Source: Desulfobulbaceae bacterium
Lineage (GTDB): Bacteria > Desulfobacterota > Desulfobulbia > Desulfobulbales > Desulfobulbaceae
Length of the DNA stretch: 50,827 bases
Assembly: GCA_026987195.1 (NCBI GenBank)
Contig: JALSNC010000083.1
Span: forward strand, 1 to 50,827
Direction of reading: 5' to 3'
Positions 26,565 through 34,265 of this stretch are shown piece by piece. Positions within the stretch are counted from its first letter, which is position 1. Each line of letters starts with the position of its first letter. A model generated the notes under the pieces. That model searched no databases. It had not been told where the DNA came from and saw only the letters and a program-made list of their open reading frames with translations. Made by a program: the position numbers and the translations under genes.

Positions 26565-27228
26565 TGACACGGAAAAAGAAAAGGCCATCCTCAGGGCCAT
26601 GGAATATGCCGTACCGTCGGGCAAGCTGGAGCTGGCCACCGATCTGCTGGACCAGTACCGCAATGATCCCCTGGTCCTGGAGGTGCTGCATGAATTCTAC
26701 AGCTTTCTTCCGGAGGCCAGGGAGGACTGGATACGGGAGATCCGGCTCATGGGACGTCAGCAGGGGATCTTCCTGCTCATGGCCATGACCGGAAGCGGTG
26801 GCTATCTCTACATGGTGTCCGGCGAGGGGATCGAGTTCCAGGGCAGCCTGGAGGCAGGATATCTTGACAGGGAACTGCTCGATTTTTTCGGTTTTGCCGA
26901 TCTGGAGGAGTTCAGGAAGGGGTGCGCGGCACCGGAGGACTATCCCCTCTACGAGTCCCTGCAGACCGAGCAGGAGGTCTGCCCGGCCTGCCACGCGGCC
27001 AGCGGTGAACTCCACGAGCTGGGCTGTCCGGTGGAGATCTGTCCCTGGTGCGGCGGCCAGCTCATTCACTGCAACTGCCGATACGAGAAACTGGGCCTGG
27101 ACACCATCACCAGCCTGGAGGAGATCGACCGTTTCGAGCTGCTCCTCAACGAGCGGGGCCGCATACCCTATTCACCGGAGCAGCGGCCGAGCTTTGCCGA
27201 CGAGGGACCGGGGGTGGTCTTCGAATAG
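26557..27228 (+). CDS. Zinc-ribbon protein of unknown function
   Basis: A 223-residue protein, not recognised as a named family. The N-terminal 130 residues are acidic and mostly helical. A cysteine cluster follows at about 141-175: CPACHAASGELHELGC, then CPWCGG and CNC, a form seen in many uncharacterised bacterial proteins and probably a metal site. It overlaps the end of thiE by eight bases, which suggests co-expression, though no thiamine-related motif is visible. Confidence 0.75.
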   Translation: MRNDTEKEKAILRAMEYAVPSGKLELATDLLDQYRNDPLVLEVLHEFYSFLPEAREDWIREIRLMGRQQGIFLLMAMTGSGGYLYMVSGEGIEFQGSLEAGYLDRELLDFFGFADLEEFRKGCAAPEDYPLYESLQTEQEVCPACHAASGELHELGCPVEICPWCGGQLIHCNCRYEKLGLDTITSLEEIDRFELLLNERGRIPYSPEQRPSFADEGPGVVFE

Positions 27229-27378
27229 TCGGCGGCCGGGACAGGGAGCCTGTGGCAGCACACAGGGCGGAATACGTCACGGGCCAGACGATGAAGCTCA
27301 GGCAGACGCTGTGTTGCCCCGCGGATCGCCCTCATCCCCAAGGGCCAGGATTCCTGTCCCCTGCCCCTGGTACCTGCC

Positions 27379-28356
27379 TCACTGGTTGCCGTTCATGTCC
27401 TTCAGGGATTCGAGGTAATGGAAGATGTCGGATTCCGAGGACAGGATCAGGGTGGTGTTGCCGGAGATGATGTTCCGGTAGCTCTCCAGGGTCCGCTGGA
27501 AGGAGTAGAAGTCGGGATACCTGGTATAGGCATCGGCATAGATGCGGGTGGCCTCGGCGTCCGCCTTGCCGCGGATCTCTGTCGCTTCCCGCTTGGCCTT
27601 GGATGTGATCTCCCGCAGTTCCCGTTCCACCTTGCCGAGGATCTCGGCCTTGCGTCCCTCACCCAGGGAACGTTTTTCCGCCGCGATCCGTTTGCGCTCC
27701 GAGATCATCCGGTCATAGACCTTTTTCCGCACCGACTCGATGTAGTTGACCCGCTTGAACATCACGTCCACCAGCTCGATGCCGTACTTCGGCGTCACCT
27801 TGGAGGCGGCCTCCTTGACCATCTCGCTGATCTTGTCCCGGCCGACCTTGGGCGGATTGATCATCTCGGTGCCGCGAAGGGTATCGCTGCTCTTGGTGAT
27901 GGAGGCCATGTAGTCCGGCGACCAGTCGGAGCTGCGGATGATCTCGATCAGGGTGTTCTTGTTGATCAGGTCGCGGACCGTACCGTCGATGATATCGTCG
28001 AGCAGCGTCTGAGCCCGGGTCTGGCTGCCCACCGCCTGCAGGAAGCGCAGGGCGTCGGCAATCCGCCAGCGGGCGGTGGTATCGAGATAGATGTAGGTCT
28101 TGTCATTGGTCGGGATCTGGTTGGGATCGCCATCCCAGATCAGGATCCGCTTTTCGAAGAACTGCACATGCTGGATAAAGGGGGTCTTGAATTGCAGACC
28201 CGCCTCGGTTTTGGGTTCGCCCACCGGCGCGCCGAACTGGGTGATGACGGCCTGCTGCCCCTCGGGCAGGATGTAGAAGCCGTCCCAGGCCGTGGCGATA
28301 AGGCCGGCGACGATGACGAGGAGAAGGAGCTGGATTGTTTTCTTCATGGGTATCAT
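27379..28356 (-). CDS. hflC: Protease modulator HflC
   Basis: SPFH/band-7 membrane protein that forms the HflKC cage around the FtsH protease. It has 325 residues, an N-terminal membrane helix (about 7-24), the SPFH domain beginning GFYILPEGQQAVITQFG, and a long helical C-terminal part with KRIAAEKRSLGEGRKAE. The first ATG (28356) and the fourth codon (28347) are both possible starts; neither has a clear ribosome-binding site. It is downstream of hflK with an 81-base gap. Confidence 0.94.
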   Translation of the reverse strand: MIPMKKTIQLLLLVIVAGLIATAWDGFYILPEGQQAVITQFGAPVGEPKTEAGLQFKTPFIQHVQFFEKRILIWDGDPNQIPTNDKTYIYLDTTARWRIADALRFLQAVGSQTRAQTLLDDIIDGTVRDLINKNTLIEIIRSSDWSPDYMASITKSSDTLRGTEMINPPKVGRDKISEMVKEAASKVTPKYGIELVDVMFKRVNYIESVRKKVYDRMISERKRIAAEKRSLGEGRKAEILGKVERELREITSKAKREATEIRGKADAEATRIYADAYTRYPDFYSFQRTLESYRNIISGNTTLILSSESDIFHYLESLKDMNGNQ

Positions 28357-28437
28357 GTCCGCTGTCAGGTTCGGTGTCAGGGCCGGTCTGCCCGGTGGGC
28401 ACTGCCGGCTTTCAGGCGGTTGGCTGGTGTCGTGCCG

Positions 28438-29544
28438 TCACTTGCTCTCTGTCACCCTGCCCTTGCCCGTGAGGTTGAGGAAGGGGAGCATGGTCTGCTG
28501 CTTCTTGTCCATGACATAGATATGCTGGACCTCGGGCAGGACCTGTTCCATGGTCTCCAGGTACATGCGCCGGCGGGTGACATCCTTGGCCTTCACATAC
28601 TGGTCGGCGATGGCGCTGAAGCGGTTGGTCTCGCCCATGGCCCGGTTGATCCGCTGTACCGCATAGCCGTGCGCCTCCTCGACGATCTGCTTGGCGCTGC
28701 CCCGGGCCTTGGGGATGACCCGGTTGTAGGTCTCCTCGGCCTCGTTGACCAGGCGCTTCATGTCCTGGTCAGCCTCGTTGACCTCGTTGAAGGCCGGTTT
28801 GACCGGATCGGGCGGATTGATGTCCTGCAGCTGCAGGGTGACGATGTAAACGCCGCACTGCAGGTAATTGAGCTTGGCCTGCAGTTCCCGCTTGGCCTCG
28901 CCGGCCAGCATCTCCCGGTTGCCGAGCACGTAGTCGAAGTCCATGTTGCCGACAATGCGGCGGGTCACCATCTCGGATGCGTCCCGTACCGCCTGGGGAA
29001 CGTTGCGGACCTTGAACAGGAAGTTCACCGGGTCGCTCACCTTGTACTGGACGATCCAGGCCACGTTGATGACGTTTTTGTCACCGGTGAGCATCAGGGA
29101 TTCCATGTCGAATCCACGGCGGTCAAAGACCGAGTTCTTGCCGGGGAGCCGGGTGCGGAAGCCGAATTCCTCCTTGCGCACCGTCTCCACGTCCACCTTG
29201 ATCAGGTCCTCGATGTAGGGCAGTTTGAAGCGCAGTCCGGGCATGGTGGTGCGCGCATACTTGCCAAAACGCAGGATGATGCCGCGCTCGCCCGGTTCAA
29301 TGGTGTAGAAGGAGGAGTAGACGAGCTGGAAGAGAAGGACCGCGACGACCACCAGGGCCACCTTGCCGATATTGGCGAAAAAATGCGGTTCCCCCGGCGG
29401 CCGGGTCCCTTCCCCGTCCGGACCGGGCTCCTGTTCCCGTCCGGCAAAGGCATCCCGGATCTTCTGGATCAGGGCGGCCAGGAGTTCTTCGGGCGATGAG
29501 GGCCCTTTCTTCTGTCCCCAGGGGGGCTGTTCGTTCATTGGCAT
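28438..29544 (-). CDS. hflK: Protease modulator HflK
   Basis: Partner of HflC in the FtsH-regulating complex. It has 368 residues: a Pro/Gly-rich cytoplasmic N-terminus (MNEQPPWGQKKGP), one membrane helix at about 60-78, and the SPFH domain with SFYTIEPGERGIILRFGKY and DVETVRKEEFGFR. It is the first gene of the hflK-hflC pair. The start codon lies only 18 bases from a nine-unit heptanucleotide array, and no Shine-Dalgarno is evident. Confidence 0.94.
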   Translation of the reverse strand: MPMNEQPPWGQKKGPSSPEELLAALIQKIRDAFAGREQEPGPDGEGTRPPGEPHFFANIGKVALVVVAVLLFQLVYSSFYTIEPGERGIILRFGKYARTTMPGLRFKLPYIEDLIKVDVETVRKEEFGFRTRLPGKNSVFDRRGFDMESLMLTGDKNVINVAWIVQYKVSDPVNFLFKVRNVPQAVRDASEMVTRRIVGNMDFDYVLGNREMLAGEAKRELQAKLNYLQCGVYIVTLQLQDINPPDPVKPAFNEVNEADQDMKRLVNEAEETYNRVIPKARGSAKQIVEEAHGYAVQRINRAMGETNRFSAIADQYVKAKDVTRRRMYLETMEQVLPEVQHIYVMDKKQQTMLPFLNLTGKGRVTESK

Positions 29545-29562
29545 GGTATTTGTCCGTCGGAA

Positions 29563-29625
29563 GGTCAGTTGTCAGATATCAGGTGTCAGAAGTCAGAAAC
29601 CGGATGTCAGAAGCCGGAGGCCGGA
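29563..29625. repeat. Heptanucleotide tandem array, nine units, upstream of hflK
   Basis: Nine in-phase units (GGTCAGT, TGTCAGA, TATCAGG, TGTCAGA, AGTCAGA, AACCGGA, TGTCAGA, AGCCGGA, GGCCGGA). The unit is the same as in the arrays at 2733 and 5187 but more degenerate at its last two positions. It lies directly upstream of hflK. Confidence 0.85.
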
Positions 29626-29755
29626 ATCAGTTTCTGATGATGAACTACATTGTACCATTTATTGTTCCGTTCGTCGTCATATATCGTTGTCATCTGTCCG
29701 GGCGGCGCACAAAAAATACCATTGCCCGGGATTCCGGTCCCGGGACGACGGATTC

Positions 29756-29812
29756 GTAATAGGTCACCGCTATGGGCAACCACCTGAAAAGGCCGGCACT
29801 TTTACGATACTT
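29756..29812 (+). repeat. H-module repeat copy next to element B
   Basis: GTCACCGCTATGGGCAACCA, CCTGAAAAGGCCGGCACTTT, then TACGATAC. It ends directly before the putative target duplication of element B (29813-29818). Confidence 0.7.
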
Positions 29813-29818
29813 ATACAC

Positions 29819-29980
29819 GATGGCGTCGCACAAGGTCCGATCTGCTGCGTTGTAGCGGGTACGGCCAATGCTCGATGTACTCCATGTACGCCTCCGCTCG
29901 GCCGACACCGCTACGCCTTGTATATCGAACTTTTATGCTCAGCCATCTGTAGAGTGTGACGGACTTTTAACGAGTCCATC
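29819..29980. mobile_element. MITE-like element B, copy 1 (162 bp)
   Basis: Imperfect terminal inverted repeats of about 20 bases (GATGGCGTCGCACAAGGTCC on the left; the complement of the right end is GATGGACTCGTTAAAAGTCC). The interior has a long imperfect hairpin with stem GTAGCGG.T..GGCC and loop region ATGTAC..GTACG. It is flanked by ATACAC on both sides (29813-29818 and 29981-29986), a likely 6-bp target duplication. It has no coding capacity. About 14 of 162 bases differ from copy 2 at 36720-36881, by eye. It inserted just past the stop codon of the rhomboid gene. Confidence 0.8.
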
Positions 29981-29990
29981 ATACACGGAT

Positions 29991-30914
29991 TCAGGGCACA
30001 GGTGGCGGACGCCAGGCCAGCAGCCAGCAGCCGGCGACCACCATCTGGGCAAGGAGAAAGAGCAGGCCCTGCAGGTTGCGGTCCGGTGCCAGTTTGGGGA
30101 GTCCAAGGAAGCGTGCCGGAATACCGGCCACAAGGCCGCTCAGGAAGCCGAAGAGGTGCGCCCCCAGGTCGGTCCGTTCGCCGCCGGTGCCCAGCAGCGC
30201 CAGCAGGGCCGCGCCGGCACCCAGTGAGAGCAGGATCTGTCTGAGCATGCCGTGGCGGCCGGCAGCGGCCTGGAGGCTGGAGAAACAGCCGATGGCGGCA
30301 AAGACAGCGGTGGAGAACCCCACCGAGTAGTGCTCCTGGCCCCGGAAAGCGATGTTGAGGAAGTTGCCTGCGGCACCGGTGCCGAGGAGCAGCAGCCAGC
30401 CGGAGCCGTGGCCGAGGATCCTGCAGAGCAGGTGGACCATGAAGCCGCCAATGATGCAGTTGCCTGCCAGGTGGACCAGGTCCGCGTGCAGGGTCAGGGC
30501 GGTGACCAGGCGCCACCACTGGTGGTGGTCGAGGATGGCGCGGCTGTCGATGGCCCCGAGTGTGAACCAGGGGTTGTGGTCGGTCCAGGGACCGGTGAGG
30601 AGGTAGAAGACGGCCAGGGATCCCATGGCCAGCAGGGTCGGCGGGTCGCCGGCCGCACCGCCCGGCGGCGCCTGGGCCGGGCGGGGCGGCCAGTCTCTGT
30701 TCTCCTCGAAAAAGCTGCGCAGCTCCTGCTCGGCGGCCGGGGCATCGGTTGCCGCGACCAGGAGCCGGTTGCGGTGGAGGTCGATATGGTGGGCGATCCC
30801 CACCGCGCTGAGCACCAGGGAACAGGTGTCGAGTTCGTCGGTGTCGCCGGAGGCGACCGGAACCAGGGGCGCTTCCTGCGGCTGTCCGGCTGTCCGGTCC
30901 CGGGAGGAATTCAT
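29991..30914 (-). CDS. Rhomboid family intramembrane serine protease
   Basis: A 307-residue membrane protease. Residues 1 to about 90 are a soluble N-terminal domain (LVLSAVGIAHHIDLHRNRLL), then about seven helices. Catalytic Ser201 lies in VGFSTAVFA (GxSxxxF) and His253 in DLGAHLFGFLSG; the oxyanion/structural segment is HLAGNCIIGGF with Asn152. All residues needed for activity are present. Substrates are unknown. It is divergent from the FKBP gene; element B lies just past its stop. A GAGCGATCGCTC palindrome (31075-31086) is in the divergent spacer. Confidence 0.92.
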   Translation of the reverse strand: MNSSRDRTAGQPQEAPLVPVASGDTDELDTCSLVLSAVGIAHHIDLHRNRLLVAATDAPAAEQELRSFFEENRDWPPRPAQAPPGGAAGDPPTLLAMGSLAVFYLLTGPWTDHNPWFTLGAIDSRAILDHHQWWRLVTALTLHADLVHLAGNCIIGGFMVHLLCRILGHGSGWLLLLGTGAAGNFLNIAFRGQEHYSVGFSTAVFAAIGCFSSLQAAAGRHGMLRQILLSLGAGAALLALLGTGGERTDLGAHLFGFLSGLVAGIPARFLGLPKLAPDRNLQGLLFLLAQMVVAGCWLLAWRPPPVP

Positions 30915-31151
30915 GGGGGTGGGGGCAGGGATGGGGCGGCCTCTGTGCGGGTCGGGATTTCTTGCTGTCTGTTCATTGCCTGGCGGTCAGGTCGGTTTGC
31001 ACATGACAAGCCGGCGCTAACTTGGTATGTTTGAGCGGATATTTTCCATGCAGCCTGGTGGCGTTGCCTCGTATGAGCGATCGCTCCTCCGCCCGGTGGC
31101 AGTTTTCTGCCCATGGAGCTCAATCGAAACTATAGAACAGAGGAAGAGAAT

Positions 31152-31580
31152 ATGCCACAGGCAAAAGAAGGTGACAAGGTGAGGATCCACTATACAGGTA
31201 CCCTGGAGGACGGGACCGTCTTCGATTCGTCCGCCGGTCATGACCCCCTGGAGTTCACCCTGGGCTCGGGGCAGGTCATCGCGGGGTTCGAGGAAGCAGT
31301 CCTGGGGATGAACCAGGGCGATTCGAAGAAGGTCACCATTCCGGCGGCCAAGGCCTACGGCCAGCGGAACGAGGAGATGGTCATCAACGCGGCCCGGAAC
31401 CAGATCCCGCCGGACATCAATCCCGAGGTGGGGCAGCAGCTGCAGATGACCGGGCCCGCCGGCGAGGTGGTGATCGTCCGGGTGACCGAGGTGACCGAGG
31501 ATATGGTGGTGCTTGATGCCAATCCGCCCCTGGCCGGCAAGGACCTGACCTTTGACATCGAACTGGTCGAGATCGTCTGA
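31152..31580 (+). CDS. FKBP-type peptidyl-prolyl isomerase (SlyD-like)
   Basis: A 142-residue protein foldase. It has the SlyD arrangement: an FKBP part (VRIHYTGTLEDGTVFDSS, LGSGQVIAGFEEAVLGM), an inserted flap (ITIPAAKAYGQRN-type segment to about residue 110) and the closing strand LTFDIELVEIV. The metal-binding histidine-rich tail of E. coli SlyD is absent. The start at 31152 is set by AGAGGAAGAG just upstream; 13 upstream in-frame codons are not conserved. It converges on tRNA-Leu. Confidence 0.93.
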   Translation: MPQAKEGDKVRIHYTGTLEDGTVFDSSAGHDPLEFTLGSGQVIAGFEEAVLGMNQGDSKKVTIPAAKAYGQRNEEMVINAARNQIPPDINPEVGQQLQMTGPAGEVVIVRVTEVTEDMVVLDANPPLAGKDLTFDIELVEIV

Positions 31581-31630
31581 ATCTGCGGGACCTGGAGGGG
31601 CGGACAGAGTTGTTTCCGCCCCGTCGATAA

Positions 31631-31667
31631 AATAAAAAAAGGCTGCAATCCCGCGATTGCAGCCTTT
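31631..31667 (-). terminator. Terminator between the FKBP gene and tRNA-Leu
   Basis: A stem AAAGGCTGCAATC / GATTGCAGCCTTT (31638-31650 and 31655-31667) with a four-base loop. On the minus strand it is followed by TTTTTTT, so it ends tRNA-Leu transcription. The plus strand has only TTT and a weaker tail, but it could also help stop the FKBP transcript. Confidence 0.85.
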
Positions 31668-31678
31668 GAAATTTCCGC

Positions 31679-31765
31679 TGGTGCCGAAGGGGAGAGTCGA
31701 ACTCCCACGGGCGTACGCCCACTAGACCCTGAACCTAGCGCGTCTACCAGTTCCGCCACTTCGGC
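31679..31765 (-). tRNA. tRNA-Leu (CAG)
   Basis: An 87-base class II tRNA with encoded CCA. The acceptor stem GCCGAAG pairs with CTTCGGC. The anticodon stem CTAGG/TCTAG encloses TTCAGGG, anticodon CAG for the codon CTG, the leucine codon that dominates this genome. It has a long variable arm (GGGCGTACGCCC) and a T loop TTCGACT. Confidence 0.96.
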
Positions 31766-31907
31766 ACGACGTGGGAGAATATGCTCGTCCCGGGCCGTTT
31801 TGTCAAGTATTTCTTTTCTGGTTTTCCGGCCGCCTCTGCCATTTTCGCAGATAGATGCGATGATACGGCAGGTTATCTCCTGTTGTCCGGCAGCGGTCCG
31901 CCCCAGG

Positions 31908-32268
31908 GTACCCCCTCAAGGGATAACCAGTGCCTGTCCGGAAATGGTACCTTTGTCCGATTTCTGCGTCGCCACGAAAATTGATAATGCTCACATATTC
32001 TTAATATGCTGCGCTTTTCAATTTTCTATGCTCCTTGAACCCGAACAAAAAACCTCATTTCCGGACAGGCACTGACCAACCACCGGTGTTCTCGGCCACA
32101 ATGGTGGAAGCGTTCTCCGGGGCCGCAGATTTGTGCAGGCGTGCCTGATCGCGGGTAAGCGACCGCAGGGAGACTCCGATAGGCTACCTATGCGGGCAGG
32201 CACGACCGTGCAAAGAGGTAAGCGAAGACTCCGTGCGGTCCCTGTGAGCGCTTACGCCCCAGGTTGCC
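31908..32268 (+). repeat. Long A-module repeat, split by element C
   Basis: The most complete A copy. It starts GTACCCCCTCAAGGGATAAC, is interrupted at 31928 by element C, resumes at 32075 with ACCAACCACCGG, and ends CGGTCCCTGTGAGCGCTTAC. Internal inverted pairs include CGTGCCTG / CAGGCACG and GTAAGCG / CGCTTAC. It fills most of the gap between tRNA-Leu and ribF; no gene is supported in 31766-32406. Confidence 0.65.
31928..32074. mobile_element. MITE-like element C (147 bp), nested in an A repeat
   Basis: The ends are 19-base perfect inverted repeats (CAGTGCCTGTCCGGAAATG and its complement). The interior is A/T-rich, unlike the surroundings, and has no open frame of note. Flanking AC dinucleotides (31926-31927 and 32075-32076) look like a 2-bp target duplication: removing the element and one AC restores GGGATAACCAACC, exactly the sequence of the uninterrupted A copy at 21726. 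The insertion is therefore younger than the A copy. Confidence 0.85.
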
Positions 32269-32406
32269 GGAGAGGGGGCGGGCGAGGCCGGGGGAAGGAG
32301 CCGGCGCCGCACGAACTGTTTGCGCCTTTGCGGCAATTGGGGTACAACATCGGCTTTGTGATGTGGCTTTGGTTCGGTAACCGTCTGCGGCTCGAGTGGA
32401 AAATCG

Positions 32407-33366
32407 ATGAAAATTTACAGAGATCCACAGGAAATAGAAAAACCGTTTGTCAACGCCTGTGTCACCATCGGCAACTTTGACGGTGTCCATCTCGGCCACC
32501 AGAAGCTGTTCGCCACTGTTGTCGACCGGGCGCGGCAGATCGACGGCACCAGCGTGGTCATCACCTTTGATCCGCATCCGCTCAAGGTCCTGCGGCCCGG
32601 GGGGATCAAGCTGATCTCCACCACCGGACAGAAGATCGAACTCATCGAACAGGCCGGAATCGACGTCCTGCTGATCATTCCGTTCAGTCGCGAGTTCGCG
32701 GCCACCACGGCCCGCGACTTTGTCGATACCATTCTCGTGGGCACCATCGGTGTCAGGGAGCTGGTGGTGGGCTATGATTATGCCTTCGGCAAGGGCAGGG
32801 AAGGCAATATCGAATTCCTGAAGAAGGTGGGACGGGAGAAAGGTTTCCCGGTCACCGTGGTCGAGGCCCACTACGTGGACGGGATGCTGGTTTCCTCCAC
32901 CAGGATCAGGGAACTGGTCACCCTGGGGCGGATGCGGGATGTGGCCCGGCTGCTGGGCCGTTACTACCAGATCAGGGGCGAGGTGCAGCGCGGCAGGCAG
33001 CGGGGCGGCCGGGTGGTCGGATTCCCCACCGCCAACCTGAAGATCTCCGAGGAGGATCTCTGCCCCAAGACCGGTGTCTATGTGACCCAGGTCCTCTATG
33101 ACGGCAGGTGCTACGGCGGTGTCTCCAACATCGGATACAATCCCACCTTCGGAGAAAACAAACTGGTTGCCGAAACCCATATTTTCGATTTTAACGATGA
33201 CATCTATGGCCGCTCCATAAGGATCAACCTGCTCCGCCATCTGCGCGGCGAGAGGAAATTCAGCGGCCCGGAGGAGCTGGCCGCCCAGATCCGCCGGGAT
33301 ATCGAGACGGCGCGGCAGGTCCTGGCACGGGCCGAGAAAAAACGTCCCTGCGTCGGAGGTGCGTGA
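32407..33366 (+). CDS. ribF: Bifunctional riboflavin kinase / FAD synthetase
   Basis: Phosphorylates riboflavin to FMN and adenylylates FMN to FAD. The 319-residue protein has an N-terminal FAD synthetase domain (IGNFDGVHLGHQ near 21-32, the nucleotidyltransferase HxGH-type site; VSSTRIRELV near 160) and a C-terminal riboflavin kinase domain (GFPTANL and GVSNIGYNPTFG). It is the first flavin gene of this stretch, separated from ribE by three unrelated-looking genes. The ribosome-binding site is weak. Confidence 0.96.
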   Translation: MKIYRDPQEIEKPFVNACVTIGNFDGVHLGHQKLFATVVDRARQIDGTSVVITFDPHPLKVLRPGGIKLISTTGQKIELIEQAGIDVLLIIPFSREFAATTARDFVDTILVGTIGVRELVVGYDYAFGKGREGNIEFLKKVGREKGFPVTVVEAHYVDGMLVSSTRIRELVTLGRMRDVARLLGRYYQIRGEVQRGRQRGGRVVGFPTANLKISEEDLCPKTGVYVTQVLYDGRCYGGVSNIGYNPTFGENKLVAETHIFDFNDDIYGRSIRINLLRHLRGERKFSGPEELAAQIRRDIETARQVLARAEKKRPCVGGA

Positions 33367-33462
33367 TCACGGCCAGCCGCGATCCCGTGCAAATGGCGTG
33401 CTGCCGGACCGTAATGCCGGGGCAGGATGAGCGCGGGACACCGGGGGCGGAAAAATTCAGAC

Positions 33463-33490
33463 TTGCCACCCCGGCCGATCTGCCTATAGT
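33463..33490 (+). promoter_or_regulatory. Sigma-70-type promoter of the TPR gene cluster
   Basis: TTGCCA (33463-33468), a 16-base spacer, then TATAGT (33485-33490), each five of six matches. It lies about 135 bases upstream of the first TPR gene, in the only substantial gap between ribF and ribE, so it may drive the TPR, zinc/HEAT, TPR and ribE genes. Confidence 0.5.
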
Positions 33491-33626
33491 GTGTGGGCAC
33501 GGGCATGCACTGCCATGCCGCCATATCCCCTGCCGACCCCATGGATGAGACCGTGGCCGGAGGGCAATCATCAGCAAACAACAGTCCCGTCCCGGACGGG
33601 ATCCTGGCAACGAAAAAGGGAAGACC

Positions 33627-34262
33627 ATGTCGGAAACAGCACAGCAGGCTGATATCAAGGAAGTGATCGCGGACCTGGAAAAGATCTGCCGGGAAAAGCC
33701 GGAAAATGTCATTGCCCATCATCAGCTGGGGCTCGTCTACCGCAAGGTCGGCCGCCTGGACGATGCCGTTGCCGAGCTGGAAAAGGCCATCGAGCTTGAT
33801 GACCAGTCGGTGGAGAGCATGATCAATCTCGGGGCCATCTTCTTTGAACGGGGCGATGTGGAGCGCGCCCTGGAGCTCAACCAGCGTGCCCTGGCCATCA
33901 CCCCCAACATGGCCGAGGCCCATGTCAACATCGGCCTGATCCGCCAGCAGCAGAACCGGGTCGACGAGGCCATTGCCTCCTATGACCGGGCAGTGCAGAT
34001 CGACCCCAACCTGGTCACCGCCTGGATCAACCTGACTTCGGCCTATACCATGGCCGAGCAGGACGAAAAGGCCGTGGAGGCGGCCCGGCAGGCCGTAACC
34101 CTGGAGCCCGATTCCGCCATGGCGCGCAACAACCTGGCCGTGGCCCTCTACTTCAACGGTGAGTACGGGGAGGCTGCGAAGAACCTGGACAAGGCCCGTG
34201 AGCTCGGCTATTCCGTGGACCCCCGTTTTGCCGAGGCCCTGCAGGCCAAACTGGCACAGTGA
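33627..34262 (+). CDS. Tetratricopeptide repeat protein
   Basis: A 211-residue protein made of about five TPR units in tandem (for example AHHQLGLVYRKVGRLDDAVA, SMINLGAIFFERGDVERALE, AHVNIGLIRQQQNRVDEAI). It has no signal peptide or membrane helix, so it is probably a cytoplasmic scaffold for protein-protein contacts. The next gene begins three bases after its stop codon, which suggests the two act together. The specific partner is unknown. Confidence 0.85.
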   Translation: MSETAQQADIKEVIADLEKICREKPENVIAHHQLGLVYRKVGRLDDAVAELEKAIELDDQSVESMINLGAIFFERGDVERALELNQRALAITPNMAEAHVNIGLIRQQQNRVDEAIASYDRAVQIDPNLVTAWINLTSAYTMAEQDEKAVEAARQAVTLEPDSAMARNNLAVALYFNGEYGEAAKNLDKARELGYSVDPRFAEALQAKLAQ

Positions 34263-34265
34263 TTC

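Noticed and set aside
31781-32075. Short open frames near element C
   Set aside because: They are formed by the element's own inverted ends and interior, without ribosome-binding sites or conserved protein sequence.
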